Positions 34,044 through 43,025 of a stretch of DNA of 64,000 nt are shown one piece after another; the stretch's first letter is position 1; each line of letters opens with the position of its first letter. The notes beneath the pieces were generated by a model. The model saw only the letters and a program-made list of their open reading frames with translations, ran no database searches and was not told the DNA's origin. This stretch comes from Propioniciclava tarda. GTDB lineage: Bacteria > Actinomycetota > Actinomycetes > Propionibacteriales > Propionibacteriaceae. Position numbers and translations under genes: made by a program. The stretch spans positions 186,001 to 250,000 of the forward strand of contig NZ_FXTL01000002.1 of NCBI RefSeq assembly GCF_900182665.1. Reading direction: 5' to 3'.

Positions 34044-34899
34044 CGACTGGTCGCTGGGCACGATCTTGGTGATCGTCCCGACGTACAACGAAATCGAGAA
34101 CATCGACATCGTGACGTCCCGGCTGCGCGCTGCAGTCCCACAGGCTCACATCCTGGTGACCGACGACAACTCGCCGGACGGCACCGGACGCCGCGCGGAC
34201 GAGCTGGCCGCCGCCGACGATCACCTTCACGTGCTGCACCGCCAGGGCAAGGAGGGGCTGAGCGCCGCCTACCTGGCGTCCTTCCGGTGGGGTCTCGAGC
34301 GTGATTACGGCGTCTTCGTGGAGTTCGATGCGGACGGCTCGCACCAGCCCGAGCAACTGCCCCGCCTGCTCGAGAGGCTGAAGACCGCCGACATGGTGAA
34401 GGGCTCGCGGTGGGTCAAGGGCGGCAGCGTCGTGAACTGGCCGAAGTCGAGGGAGCTGCTGTCCCGCGCGGGCAGCGTTTACACGCGCGTCATGCTGGGC
34501 ATCCCGGTCAAGGACATCACCGGCGGGCTGAACCTGTTCAGGCGAGCCACCCTCGAAGCGATCATCGACGACATCCATGCCGGCGGCTATGGCATTCAGC
34601 GCGACCTGACGTGGTGGGCGCATCGCAAGGGCTTCCGCATCGTCGAGGAGCCGATCGAGTTCATCGAGCGTGAGCGCGGCCAGTCGAAGCTCGGCGGCGA
34701 CGTCGTGGTCGAGGCCCTCAAGCGCACGACCCTGCTCGGCCTCGACCATCGCGGCGGGCAGCTCCGGGACGCCGCCGCGAAGGCCCTGCCGGTCGCGAAG
34801 CGGGCGGTGGGCGATGCGGTGTCGTTGGGTCGGGCGGTGCTGCGGACGGGCGTCCACGCGGCACAAGACCTCACGCGAACGGGGCGAGACAAGGCATGA
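34036..34899 (+). CDS. ppm1: Polyprenol monophosphomannose synthase
   Basis: This is a 287-aa GT2 dolichol-phosphate-mannose synthase type enzyme: ILVIVPTYNEIENIDIV, ILVTDDNSPDGTGRRADEL, FVEFDADGSHQPEQLPRLL (DAD metal site), RWVKGGSVVNWPKSREL and IPVKDITGGLNLFR. No transmembrane tail is present, so it acts at the membrane face, making the mannose donor for lipoglycans or mannoproteins. The basic C-terminal tail is an extension. AAGGGGACA precedes the ATG, which overlaps the lnt stop; fxsA follows by ATGA. Confidence 0.95.
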   Translation: MGDDWSLGTILVIVPTYNEIENIDIVTSRLRAAVPQAHILVTDDNSPDGTGRRADELAAADDHLHVLHRQGKEGLSAAYLASFRWGLERDYGVFVEFDADGSHQPEQLPRLLERLKTADMVKGSRWVKGGSVVNWPKSRELLSRAGSVYTRVMLGIPVKDITGGLNLFRRATLEAIIDDIHAGGYGIQRDLTWWAHRKGFRIVEEPIEFIERERGQSKLGGDVVVEALKRTTLLGLDHRGGQLRDAAAKALPVAKRAVGDAVSLGRAVLRTGVHAAQDLTRTGRDKA

Positions 34900-35414
34900 G
34901 GCGCTCCACCTGGGTGCTGGTCGGACTCGGCTGCCTCGCGATCGCCGAAGTCGCGGTGCTGGCCGCGGTCGGTCAGCGGATCGGGGCCCTGCCTCTGGTC
35001 GGCATCTTGGTGGCGGAGGCGCTCCTGGGCGGCTGGCTGGTTCGCCACGAGGGCTCCAAAGCGTGGGCGTCGTTGCGAGCCGCGCAGGCCGATCCGGACC
35101 GACGCGGTGCTGCACTGACCGACGCGGCCCTGGTTCTGGTCGGAGCGCTGTTGATCATGCTGCCCGGTTTCATCTCGGACGCCGTCGGCGCGCTGTTCTT
35201 ACTGCCGCCGACCCGCGGCGTCGCGAAGGCCGGCGTTGTGGGCCTCTTCCGCTCGCTGACCAGGAAGTATCGGGATCAGGCCGACTTGCTGGCCACTCGC
35301 GTCGATCGGGGTTCGGTGGTGGAGGGGTCCGTCGCGGACGCGTCCGCCACCGACGAAGCGGCGCGTCGGCGTCCGAACGAGACCGAGGTCATCAAGGGCG
35401 AGATCGAGCCCTGA
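34896..35414 (+). CDS. fxsA: FxsA-family membrane protein
   Basis: This is a 172-aa protein with FxsA features: two N-terminal spans (WVLVGLGCLAIAEVAVLAAV; LPLVGILVAEALLGGWLVR), DAALVLVGALLIMLPGFISD and the LLPPTRG motif. The C-terminus is polar. E. coli FxsA relieves T7 exclusion by F when overproduced; its normal role is unclear. ATGA overlap with ppm1 puts it in the lnt-ppm1 operon. Its 3' end meets convergent rbpA after 5 bp. Confidence 0.9.
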   Translation: MRRSTWVLVGLGCLAIAEVAVLAAVGQRIGALPLVGILVAEALLGGWLVRHEGSKAWASLRAAQADPDRRGAALTDAALVLVGALLIMLPGFISDAVGALFLLPPTRGVAKAGVVGLFRSLTRKYRDQADLLATRVDRGSVVEGSVADASATDEAARRRPNETEVIKGEIEP

Positions 35415-35419
35415 CAGCG

Positions 35420-35752
35420 TTACTGCTGGCCGCGGAGCTCCTGAAGCCGCTCGGCGAGGATTTCCTCAAGCTCGGGGATCGAGCGGCGCTCCCGCAGCAT
35501 GTCCCAGTGCGTGCGCTGGTGCTTCGCCTCCTTGGCCTCGGCCCGGCTGCCGTCGGAGCGCAACGCGGTCTGGCCGCAGCGGGGGCATTCCCACTCGAGC
35601 GGGAGCTCGGCTTCCTCGGCGAAGGTGCGCGAGAAGTGATGCCCGTTGGGGCAGTCGAAGTCCAGGTCCTGGCGGGCGGCTAGTTCGACCCCGGATGAGT
35701 CGGCGAGGCTCTTCGAGCCAAGCCCGCGTCCCCTGAGCGCCTTGTCGGCCAT
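35420..35752 (-). CDS. rbpA: RNA polymerase-binding protein RbpA
   Basis: This is a 110-aa actinobacterial RNA polymerase activator. It has the N-terminal tail with RGRGLGSKSLADSSG, the core DCPNGHHFSRTFAEEAELP with Cys pairs (DCPNGH, ECPRCG) and the sigma-interacting C-terminal helix (RTHWDMLRERRSIPELEEIL). It binds sigma A/B and stabilises open complexes. Its presence is strong evidence for Actinomycetota. Start chosen at MADKALRG. Confidence 0.95.
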   Translation of the reverse strand: MADKALRGRGLGSKSLADSSGVELAARQDLDFDCPNGHHFSRTFAEEAELPLEWECPRCGQTALRSDGSRAEAKEAKHQRTHWDMLRERRSIPELEEILAERLQELRGQQ

Positions 35753-35811
35753 GATCAACTCCTAGCGTGAGAACTACTGGGGCCAACGTCGCCGGGACGC
35801 CGTTTGTTCCG

Positions 35812-36594
35812 TCAGGCGCCCGTCCAGAGGCCGCGCTCGACGAGGACGTCCTTGAGCAGGACGATGTCGTCGCTGACCAGGCCGTCGACACCCAGGTCGA
35901 TCAGGCGATGCATCTCGGAGGCGTCGTTGACGGTCCAGACGTGGACGACGCGTCCGGCCCGGTGTGCGGCCGTGATGAGTGACGGTTTCACGATGAGGAC
36001 GCCCGTCTTCTCGTCCCGCACCGGCACCTGCAACGCCTGACCCGGGGGAGCCACTACGCGGCGTCCGCCGGCAGCGAAGGCGTACCAGATCACGCCCAAG
36101 GGGTCGACGGACGTGGCGACGGAAGGTCCGGCCAGGCGGCGGAACCGCCGAATCCGGCGGGTACTGAACGAGCCCACGCACACCCTCCGCTCCGCGCCGT
36201 GCCGTGCCAGCGTCTCCGCCAGCGGGGCCACCGCCCCGTCGGCCTTGAGATCGATGTTGAAGCGCGTCGTGGGGAAGGCGTCCAGCAGCTCGTCAAAGGT
36301 GGGGATCGGCTCGACGCCGCCGATGCGAGCGGCCCTGACCTCACTCCACGGCAGCTGAGCGATCGGGCCCGAGGCGTCCGTCACGCGATCCAGCAGGTCG
36401 TCGTGGAAGGCGACGAGCACGCCGTCAGACGTCACGTGGACGTCGGTCTCGAGATGGCTGTAGCCCATCTCGACTGCCGCGCTGAACGCCGCCAGCGTGT
36501 TCTCGGCGGCCTCGCCGGCGGCCCAGCCACCCCGGTGCGCCAGGGCGCAGAAGCCGGGCGGAAAGTAGGAGAAGTCGCGGGCGCGCACGGCCAC
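35812..36594 (-). CDS. Glycerophosphodiester phosphodiesterase
   Basis: This is a 260-aa TIM-barrel enzyme that splits glycerophosphodiesters into glycerol 3-phosphate and alcohol. Motifs: ALAHRGGWAAGEAAENTLAA (catalytic His and Arg, ENT), HLETDVHVTSDGVLVAFHDD (metal Glu/Asp, second His), FNIDLKADG, and VHVWTVNDASEMHRLIDLGV with DGLVSDD near the end. No signal peptide is seen, so it is cytosolic. It is transcribed away from pdxY, which starts 41 bp beyond its ATG. Confidence 0.95.
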   Translation of the reverse strand: MAVRARDFSYFPPGFCALAHRGGWAAGEAAENTLAAFSAAVEMGYSHLETDVHVTSDGVLVAFHDDLLDRVTDASGPIAQLPWSEVRAARIGGVEPIPTFDELLDAFPTTRFNIDLKADGAVAPLAETLARHGAERRVCVGSFSTRRIRRFRRLAGPSVATSVDPLGVIWYAFAAGGRRVVAPPGQALQVPVRDEKTGVLIVKPSLITAAHRAGRVVHVWTVNDASEMHRLIDLGVDGLVSDDIVLLKDVLVERGLWTGA

Positions 36595-36635
36595 AGACTA
36601 GGGGCACGCCGTCGGGGAGGGCAGAATGCATCCTC

Positions 36636-37490
36636 GTGACCAAGATCGTCTCCATCCAGTCGTCCGTCGCCTACGGCTACGTCGGCAACAGCGCCGCCAC
36701 CTTCCCGCTGATGCGGATGGGCTGCGAGGTGCTGCCCGTCTACACCGTCCATTTCGCGGCGAGCACCGTCTACGGCCCGCCGAGCGGCCCGATGCTGACG
36801 CCCGACCAGGTCGGGGCGGTCGTCGGCGGACTGGACGCCCTCGGCGTCCTGTCCGATGTGGACGCCGTGCTGTCCGGCTTCCAGGGCGCCCCGGCGATGG
36901 GAGCTCGCATCCTGGAGTCGGTCCGGACCGTCAAGGCGCGCAGCCCCAAGGCGCTGTACTGCTGCGATCCGGTGATGGGCGATGTCGAACGCGGCTTCTA
37001 CGCCCTGCCCGGCATCCCCGAGTTCCTGCGCGACGAGGTCGTGCCGTTCGCCGACATCCTGATCCCGAACCACTTCGAGTTGAACTACCTGGTCGGACGC
37101 GAGACGTCCACGACGGCCGACATCATCGCGGCTGCCCGCGAGCTGTCGGCGCGTGGGCCGGGTGTCGTGGTGGTCACGTCCGCGGTGACGTCCGACGCGC
37201 CAGCCGACGAGATTCACATGCTCGCAGTTGGCGCGGACGGTGCCTGGCGCGTGGCGACGCCCCTCATCGACCGGTCGTTCACGGGCTCGGGCGACGTGAC
37301 GTCGGCCGTGTTCCTCGCCGAGACGCTGCGGGGTGCGAGCGTGCCGGACGCCCTGGCGACGACGGCCGACGTCGTGTTTGGCCTGTTGGAGAAGACCACC
37401 CAGGCCGGGACCCGCGAGCTAGCGCTGGTCGCCGCCCAGGACGAGTTCGTCAGCCCGAGCCACGACTTCGCGGTGACCCGGCTCGACTGA
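36636..37490 (+). CDS. pdxY: Pyridoxal kinase
   Basis: This is a 284-aa ribokinase-fold enzyme that phosphorylates pyridoxal in salvage. SIQSSVAYGYVGNSAATFPL is the substrate loop at the start, CDPVMGD the magnesium-site segment, IPNHFELNYLVG is typical of PdxK/PdxY, and FTGSGDVTSAVF holds the catalytic Asp with GSGD in place of the usual GTGD. GTG 36636 is the only start giving the full loop. Its 3' end lies 15 bp from the end of the convergent MurA-like gene. Confidence 0.93.
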   Translation: MTKIVSIQSSVAYGYVGNSAATFPLMRMGCEVLPVYTVHFAASTVYGPPSGPMLTPDQVGAVVGGLDALGVLSDVDAVLSGFQGAPAMGARILESVRTVKARSPKALYCCDPVMGDVERGFYALPGIPEFLRDEVVPFADILIPNHFELNYLVGRETSTTADIIAAARELSARGPGVVVVTSAVTSDAPADEIHMLAVGADGAWRVATPLIDRSFTGSGDVTSAVFLAETLRGASVPDALATTADVVFGLLEKTTQAGTRELALVAAQDEFVSPSHDFAVTRLD

Positions 37491-37505
37491 GCCGACTGAG
37501 GCCGA

Positions 37506-39026
37506 TCAGCCGACGAAGGTCTCAATCTTGGCGCCGAGCTTGTTGAGCCGGTTCGCCAGGTCCTCGTAGCCACGGTTGATGACGTAGACGTCGCGTAGCA
37601 ACGTCGTCCCGGACGCCGCCAGCGCGGCCAGCAGCAGGCAGACCGCCGGGCGCAGTGCGGGCGGGCAGACGATGTCTTGGTTGCGCCAGCGGGTCGGACC
37701 CTGTACCAGCAGGCGGTGCGGATCAAGCAGCTGCGTGTGGGCCCCGAGCTTGTTGAGCTCGACGAGGTGGATCGCCCGATTCTCGTAGACCCAGTCGTGG
37801 ATGAGGGTGCGTCCCTCAGCCATGGCCGCGATCACGGCAAAGAACGGCAGGTTGTCGATGTTGAGCCCGGGGAACGGCATCGGGTGGATCTTGTCGGACG
37901 CCGCGTGCAGCTTGCTGGGGTGAATCGTGATGTCGACCAGGCGGGTGTGACCGTTGTCGGCCGCGTACTCGGGGGACAGGGTGTACCGGAGGCCCATCTC
38001 GTCCAGCACCGAGAGCTCGATCTCGAGGAACTCGATCGGCGCCCGCTGGATCGTCAACTCGGAGTCGGTGACGATCGCCGCCGTGATCAAGCTCATGGCC
38101 TCGATGGGGTCCTCCGACGGGGACGCCGTGACGTCGGCGTTGATGCGCTCGCGTCCCGTGACCGTCAGGGTGGTGGTGCCGATGCCCTCGACGGTGACGC
38201 CCAGCTGCTGAAGGAAGAAGCAGACGTCCTGAACCATGTAGTTGGGGGAGGCGTTGCGGATCATCGTCGTGCCCGGGTACAGGGCGGCGGCCATCAGGAC
38301 GTTCTCGGTGACGGTGTCGCCGCGCTCGGTGAGCGTGATCGTCCGGAGCCCGGTGCCGACCTCGGCGACCTGCGCCTTGTACCAGCCCTCGGTCGCGTGC
38401 ACTTCAAGCCCGAAGCGCTGCAGGGCCTGAAGGTGCGGCGTGACGGTGCGCGTCCCGAGGTCACAGCCGCCGGCGTACGGCAGCCGGAACTCGGGGAAGA
38501 GGTGCAGCAGCGGGCCGAGGAACATGATCACGCTGCGGGTGCGCCGCGCGGCGTCCACGTCCATGGACTCCAGGTCCAGCACGACGGGCCGGATCAGCTC
38601 CAGCTCGGTTCGGTCGTCGGACCACGTCGCCTGGACGCCGATGCTCTCGAGCACCTCCAGGATCCGGTTCACCTCTTCGATGCGGGCGATGCCGCGCAGG
38701 ACGGTGCGGCCCTCGTTGAGCAGCGATGCGCACAGCAGCGCGACGGCCGCGTTCTTCGAGGAGCGCACGACGATCGAGCCGCTGAGTTTCGTGGGACCGG
38801 TGATGCTCAGGTTGACGGCCGGAACCTTGCCGTTGTCGGCAGGATCCATCAGCGCGCTGGCATACCGATTCAGCAACGAGAGGTCGGGATTTCGCTCGCC
38901 GATCTCGATCTGATCGATGGCTCGGACGCCGACATTGAGGGCCTGCGCGATGCTCTGCTTGCTCAGCCCGCGCTGGTTCCGGACGTTGCGGAGCAGACTG
39001 CCGAGGCTGCTGGGAGTGTCGCTCAC
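37506..39026 (-). CDS. murA: UDP-GlcNAc 1-carboxyvinyltransferase with N-terminal Xre HTH
   Basis: This is a 506-aa fusion. Residues 1-60 are a Cro/C1-type HTH (LGSLLRNVRNQRGLSKQSIA, VGVRAIDQIEIGERNPDLS). The rest is an EPSP-synthase/MurA fold: SKNAAVALLCASLLNEG (with the active-site Lys), FRLPYAGGCDLGTRTV carrying the Cys attacked by fosfomycin in MurA, and DWVYENRAIHLVEL. It catalyses or senses the first step of peptidoglycan synthesis. The HTH makes it a candidate DNA-binding or regulatory MurA paralogue. GTG 39026 is chosen because the HTH begins at once. Confidence 0.88.
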   Translation of the reverse strand: MSDTPSSLGSLLRNVRNQRGLSKQSIAQALNVGVRAIDQIEIGERNPDLSLLNRYASALMDPADNGKVPAVNLSITGPTKLSGSIVVRSSKNAAVALLCASLLNEGRTVLRGIARIEEVNRILEVLESIGVQATWSDDRTELELIRPVVLDLESMDVDAARRTRSVIMFLGPLLHLFPEFRLPYAGGCDLGTRTVTPHLQALQRFGLEVHATEGWYKAQVAEVGTGLRTITLTERGDTVTENVLMAAALYPGTTMIRNASPNYMVQDVCFFLQQLGVTVEGIGTTTLTVTGRERINADVTASPSEDPIEAMSLITAAIVTDSELTIQRAPIEFLEIELSVLDEMGLRYTLSPEYAADNGHTRLVDITIHPSKLHAASDKIHPMPFPGLNIDNLPFFAVIAAMAEGRTLIHDWVYENRAIHLVELNKLGAHTQLLDPHRLLVQGPTRWRNQDIVCPPALRPAVCLLLAALAASGTTLLRDVYVINRGYEDLANRLNKLGAKIETFVG

Positions 39027-39092
39027 GTTGCGTGAGTCTACCCGAGGGACACCTTCACCCCGTCCGGTGCCCGCGTGGCTAGAGTGACACCC

Positions 39093-40493
39093 ATGAGTTC
39101 TCACTTCGACGTCGTCGTCCTCGGCGCTGGCCCGGGCGGCTACGTAGCCGCGATCCGGGCGGCCCAACTGGGTCTGAAGACCGCCATCATCGAGAAGGAG
39201 TACTGGGGGGGTGTCTGCCTGAACGTGGGCTGCATTCCCACGAAGTCCCTCCTGCGCAACGCGGAGATCGTGAACATCCTGAACCACGATGCCGAGATGT
39301 TCGGCATCTCCGGTGACTTCACCTATGACTACGGCAAGGCCTACTCGCGCAGCCGTGAGGTGTCCGACCGCATGGTCAAGGGCATCCATTTCCTGATGAA
39401 GAAGAACAAGATCACCGAGATCCACGGTTGGGGGACGTTCCGCGACGCCAAGACGATCGCGGTGGCGTCCGATGACGGCTCGACCAGCGACGTGACGTTC
39501 GATCACTGCATCATCGCGGCCGGCGCGACGGTCAAGCTGCTGCCGGGCACCCAGCTGTCGGCCAACGTCGTCAGCTACAAGGAGCAGATCCTGGCCGATT
39601 CGCTGCCGGCGTCCATCATCATCGGCGGCTCGGGCGCCATCGGCACCGAGTTCGCCTACGTGCTCAACTCGTACGGCGTCGACGTGACGATCGTCGAGTA
39701 TCTCGACCGCATCGTCCCGCTGGAGGACGCCGACGTGTCCAAGGAGCTGGCGCGCGCCTACAAGAAGCTGGGCATCACGGTGCTCACCGGCACCGCGGTC
39801 AAGACCGTCGAGGACACTGGCAGCGGCGTCCGGGTGACGGTGGAGCCCGCCAAGGGCGGCGAGCCGCAGGTCCTCGAGGCCGAGAAGATGCTGCAGGCCA
39901 TGGGCTTCGCGCCGCGCACGCAGGGCTTCGGGCTCGAGAACACCGGCGTGGCGCTCACCGAGCGCGGCGCGATCGCGATCGACGACTACATGCGGACGAA
40001 CGTCCCTGGCATCTACGCCATCGGCGACTGCACCGCGAAGATGATGCTCGCGCACACCGCCGAGGCCATGGGCGTGGTCGCCGCCGAGACCATCGCCGGT
40101 CATCCGACCGAGCCGATCGACTACGACATGATCCCGCGTGCGACCTACTGCCAGCCGCAGATCGCGTCGATGGGCTACTCCGAGCAGCAGGCGAAAGACA
40201 AGGGCTACGACGTCAAGACGGCGAAGTTCCCGTTCTCGGCGAATGGCAAGGCGTGGGGGCTCGGCGAGGGCGTTGGCTTCGTCAAGGTCATCGCGGACGC
40301 CAAGTACAACGAGATCGTCGGCGTCGCCATGATCGGCCCCGAGGTCACCGAGCTGCTGCCCGAAATCGTCCTGGCCCAGAAGTGGGACCTGACGGCCGAA
40401 GAGGTCGGCCGCACGATCCATGCGCACCCGACGCTGTCCGAGGCCATCAAGGAGGCCATGGAGGGCATCGCGGGGCACATGATCAACCTCTGA
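39093..40493 (+). CDS. lpdA: Dihydrolipoyl dehydrogenase
   Basis: This is a 466-aa FAD/NAD flavoprotein that reoxidises dihydrolipoamide in 2-oxoacid dehydrogenase complexes. The FAD motif is [20 protein letters not shown], the redox disulfide [14 protein letters not shown], the NAD motif [21 protein letters not shown], the second FAD motif [17 protein letters not shown] and the C-terminal active-site pair AHPTLSEA (His, Glu). It is divergent from the HTH-MurA gene and followed by a clear hairpin terminator. Confidence 0.95.
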   Translation: MSSHFDVVVLGAGPGGYVAAIRAAQLGLKTAIIEKEYWGGVCLNVGCIPTKSLLRNAEIVNILNHDAEMFGISGDFTYDYGKAYSRSREVSDRMVKGIHFLMKKNKITEIHGWGTFRDAKTIAVASDDGSTSDVTFDHCIIAAGATVKLLPGTQLSANVVSYKEQILADSLPASIIIGGSGAIGTEFAYVLNSYGVDVTIVEYLDRIVPLEDADVSKELARAYKKLGITVLTGTAVKTVEDTGSGVRVTVEPAKGGEPQVLEAEKMLQAMGFAPRTQGFGLENTGVALTERGAIAIDDYMRTNVPGIYAIGDCTAKMMLAHTAEAMGVVAAETIAGHPTEPIDYDMIPRATYCQPQIASMGYSEQQAKDKGYDVKTAKFPFSANGKAWGLGEGVGFVKVIADAKYNEIVGVAMIGPEVTELLPEIVLAQKWDLTAEEVGRTIHAHPTLSEAIKEAMEGIAGHMINL

Positions 40494-40509
40494 TCAGCGC
40501 CTGAAATCA

Positions 40510-40541
40510 ACGACGGACGCCCCGGCTGGGGCGTCCGTCGT
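40510..40541 (+). terminator. Hairpin terminator after lpdA, built from inverted GGACGC motifs
   Basis: ACGACGGACGCCCC pairs perfectly with GGGGCGTCCGTCGT around a GGCT loop: 14 bp of stem, followed by GGCGTTCTT. It lies between the convergent lpdA and psuK-like genes and can serve both strands. Each arm carries one copy of the genome-enriched hexamer GGACGC/GCGTCC. Confidence 0.8.
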
Positions 40542-40555
40542 GGCGTTCTTGGCTG

Positions 40556-41431
40556 CTACTTCTCCGTCGCGCCGGCCCGGCCGATGACGCGGGCGGCTAG
40601 CGCGTGCGCCGCGGCCACATTGCGCTCGGGGTCGTCGCCGTGGGCGAGCAGATCGGTGAGGTAGCCCGCGTTGAAGGCGTCCCCGGCACCGGTCAGGTCG
40701 CGGACGACAGCCACGGGCGGGACAGGGATCGTGGCGAGGAGGCGTCCGGCTCGGAACACGCGGGTCGGCTCAGAGCCAGCCCTGGCAAGGAGCGTTGCAC
40801 CGCCGAGGCGGGGGAGTGCTGGCCCCGGCTGCCCCTGAGCGGTGAGGCCGAGCAGCTCGGACTCGTCCGCGTTCGCGGTGACGATGTCGGGGCGGAGGCT
40901 CTCGACCAGACCCAGGAAGCGGTCGACGCCGTAGTGCTGGATCAGTCCCACGGACGAGACGTCGAAGCTGAGCCGACCGCCAGCGGCCCGCACCACGGGC
41001 AAGGCCGCGCCGACGGCGTCCGGCGTGCTGCCGGAGGCGAAGGAGTAGGCGGTGACGTGGACGAGATCAAGGCCCGTGAGCCAGTCCGGGTCGATGGTCT
41101 GGAGTTGTTCGGACGCCCCGCGCGAGGGATACATCGTCCGTTCGCCGTCCGGGGCGATGAGGACGACGATCATGCCGGTGCGTCCGCGGGTCTGCAGGCG
41201 AACGTCGACGCCGCGCTCGGTGAGTTCGCGGCCCAGGACGAAGCCGCCGAGGTCGTCGCCGACGCACCCGATGAACCGCGTTGGGTAGCGGGACGCCGCG
41301 AAGGCGGCCACATTGGCGCCGGATCCGCCGCGGGTCATGAAGACGTCGGACGCCGTGTCGGTACCGGGGCGGTGCTCCTCGCGCTGCCAGACGACGACGT
41401 CTTGGACGACGTCGCCGATGACGCCCAGCAT
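40556..41431 (-). CDS. psuK: PfkB-family kinase, probable pseudouridine kinase
   Basis: This is a 291-aa ribokinase/PfkB enzyme: MTRGGSGANVAAFAASRYP near the start, GCVGDDLGGFVLGREL, and the anion-hole/catalytic motif DLTGAGDAFNAGY (Asp base). Its ATG overlaps the stop of psuG upstream. PsuK phosphorylates pseudouridine to the substrate cleaved by PsuG, so the pairing assigns the substrate. Sequence alone would say only carbohydrate or nucleoside kinase. Confidence 0.85.
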   Translation of the reverse strand: MLGVIGDVVQDVVVWQREEHRPGTDTASDVFMTRGGSGANVAAFAASRYPTRFIGCVGDDLGGFVLGRELTERGVDVRLQTRGRTGMIVVLIAPDGERTMYPSRGASEQLQTIDPDWLTGLDLVHVTAYSFASGSTPDAVGAALPVVRAAGGRLSFDVSSVGLIQHYGVDRFLGLVESLRPDIVTANADESELLGLTAQGQPGPALPRLGGATLLARAGSEPTRVFRAGRLLATIPVPPVAVVRDLTGAGDAFNAGYLTDLLAHGDDPERNVAAAHALAARVIGRAGATEK

Positions 41432-42348
41432 CAGGCGCCGACCACCAGGGCGGTGGCGACCTGGGCGGCGAGGGCGACGTTGTTGCGATAAAGGGCAACG
41501 TTGGCGTCCAGGCTGCGTCCGTCGGTGGCGCGGCGGATGTAGTCGAGCAGGTACGGCGTCAGTTGCTGTCCGTGGACGCCGTCGCGTTCGGCGTCCGACC
41601 ACGCGCGCTGGATGACGGCGTCCAGCTCGTGGGGATCGAGTTGTTGATCGGCCGGGACGGGATTGGCCACCAGGACGCCTCCGGCGGCACCGAGCCCGCG
41701 ATGCACGGTCAGCAGCCGGGCGATTTGCTCGGGCGATTCGACGCGCGCGCCGACGGTGTAGCCCGAGTCGACCACATAGAAGCCCGGGTACGAGTTCGTG
41801 CGGTAGCCGACGACGGGCACCGACAGGGACTCGAAGCGCTCCAGGGTGGCCCCGATGTCCAGGATCGCCTTGGCGCCCGACGAGATCAGCACGACGGACG
41901 TGGTGGCCAGCGCGTACAGGTCGGCGGACTCGTCGAAGTTCTCCGACGCACCATGGTGGACGCCGCCCAGGCCGCCCGTGGCGAACACGTCGATGCCCGC
42001 GGCCCGGGCCAGGAAGGCGGTCGCGGCGATCGTGGTGCCAGCGCTGGCGCCGGTGACCGAGGCGATGGACAGCTCGCGGATGCCGGCCTTGATGACGGCG
42101 TCGTCGTGGGCCAGGTCGTTGATCTGGTCGGCGGACAGGCCGACGGTCGGCGTCCCACGATGGACGCCGATGGTCGCCGGAACTGCGCCGGCGTCCCGGA
42201 CGATCTGCTCGCCCTCCAGCGCCACCTCGACGTTGCGCGGCCGCGGCAGCCCGTGGGTGAAGATCGTCGATTCGAGCGCGACTACGGGGCGTCCGGACGC
42301 GACGGCCTCGGCCACCTCGGACGAGACGGACAGGTACGGATTGGTCAT
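41431..42348 (-). CDS. psuG: Pseudouridine-5'-phosphate glycosidase
   Basis: This is a 305-aa enzyme that reversibly splits pseudouridine 5'-phosphate to uracil and ribose 5-phosphate. Family blocks: VVALESTIFTHGLPRPRNVE at the N-terminus, GAVPATIGVHRGTPTVGL, VFATGGLGGVHHGASENFDE and YRTNSYPGFYVVDSG, with NPVPADQQLD nearer the end. It is first of a two-gene operon with the kinase (ATGA overlap). Together they recycle pseudouridine from RNA turnover. Confidence 0.95.
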   Translation of the reverse strand: MTNPYLSVSSEVAEAVASGRPVVALESTIFTHGLPRPRNVEVALEGEQIVRDAGAVPATIGVHRGTPTVGLSADQINDLAHDDAVIKAGIRELSIASVTGASAGTTIAATAFLARAAGIDVFATGGLGGVHHGASENFDESADLYALATTSVVLISSGAKAILDIGATLERFESLSVPVVGYRTNSYPGFYVVDSGYTVGARVESPEQIARLLTVHRGLGAAGGVLVANPVPADQQLDPHELDAVIQRAWSDAERDGVHGQQLTPYLLDYIRRATDGRSLDANVALYRNNVALAAQVATALVVGA

Positions 42349-42399
42349 GGGCCCATTATCTCATGTCGGCCCGCCGAGGCTCCCACGTAAGCTGCGGGC

Positions 42400-42969
42400 A
42401 TGACCCGCACCATGCACCTGACCGGGGACGCCGCCGCCGACGAGCTGCTCGCATCCGACGCCAACGCCTTGCTTCTGGGCATGCTGTTGGACCAACAGTT
42501 CCCCATGGAACGGGCTTTCCAGGGTCCGGCGATCATCGCCGAGCGGCTCGGTCGCCTCGACGTCGCCGAGATCGCCGGAATGGACCCGGAGGCGTTCACC
42601 GAGCTCTGCTCCCGGACGCCCGCGGTGCACCGCTTCCCGGCGTCGATGGCCCAGCGCATCCAATCGGTGTGTCGCGTCCTGGTGGACGAGTGGGGCGGCT
42701 CGGCGGCGAGTCTGTTCGACGCGCCGACGGGTGCCGAGCTGAAGAAGCGCATCAGCAGCCTGCCCGGCTTCGGCGACCAGAAGTCGAAGATCATGGTCGC
42801 CCTGCTCGCCAAGCAGTGGGGGATCGCGCCCACGGGTTGGCGCCAGGCCGCCGGGGACTACTCCCTCGACGGCTTCCGCAGCGTGGCAGACGTCGTCGAC
42901 GACGCGTCCCTTCAGAAGGTCCGCGAGACCAAGAAGGCCGCCAAGGCCGCCGCGAAGGCGTCCGAGTAG
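42400..42969 (+). CDS. HhH-GPD-type base-excision repair family protein
   Basis: This is a 189-aa protein related to the HhH-GPD DNA glycosylase superfamily. It contains LLGMLLDQQFPMERAFQGP, a helical core with ELCSRTPAVHRFPASMAQRI and a hairpin-like LKKRISSLPGFGDQKSKIM. The C-terminal segment IAPTGWRQAAGDYS is characteristic of a small actinobacterial subfamily. A Lys/Ala-rich tail follows. A catalytic Asp in the usual GPD position is not obvious, so glycosylase activity is uncertain. It is divergent from psuG. Confidence 0.75.
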   Translation: MTRTMHLTGDAAADELLASDANALLLGMLLDQQFPMERAFQGPAIIAERLGRLDVAEIAGMDPEAFTELCSRTPAVHRFPASMAQRIQSVCRVLVDEWGGSAASLFDAPTGAELKKRISSLPGFGDQKSKIMVALLAKQWGIAPTGWRQAAGDYSLDGFRSVADVVDDASLQKVRETKKAAKAAAKASE

Positions 42970-42975
42970 GAATTG

Positions 42976-43003
42976 CGCTCGCCCGCCCGCCGATGGGCGA
43001 GCG
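42976..43003. terminator. Bidirectional hairpin between convergent genes
   Basis: CGCTCGCCC pairs with GGGCGAGCG across a 10-nt loop in the 56-bp gap separating the ends of the HhH-GPD and AGPS-like genes. No long T run follows, so termination strength is uncertain. Confidence 0.6.
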
Positions 43004-43025
43004 GGCGAACGATTTGATCCGATCC

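Noticed and set aside
37677-39035. 452-aa plus-strand frame over the MurA-like gene
   Set aside because: Antisense shadow; the minus strand has MurA motifs and an HTH.
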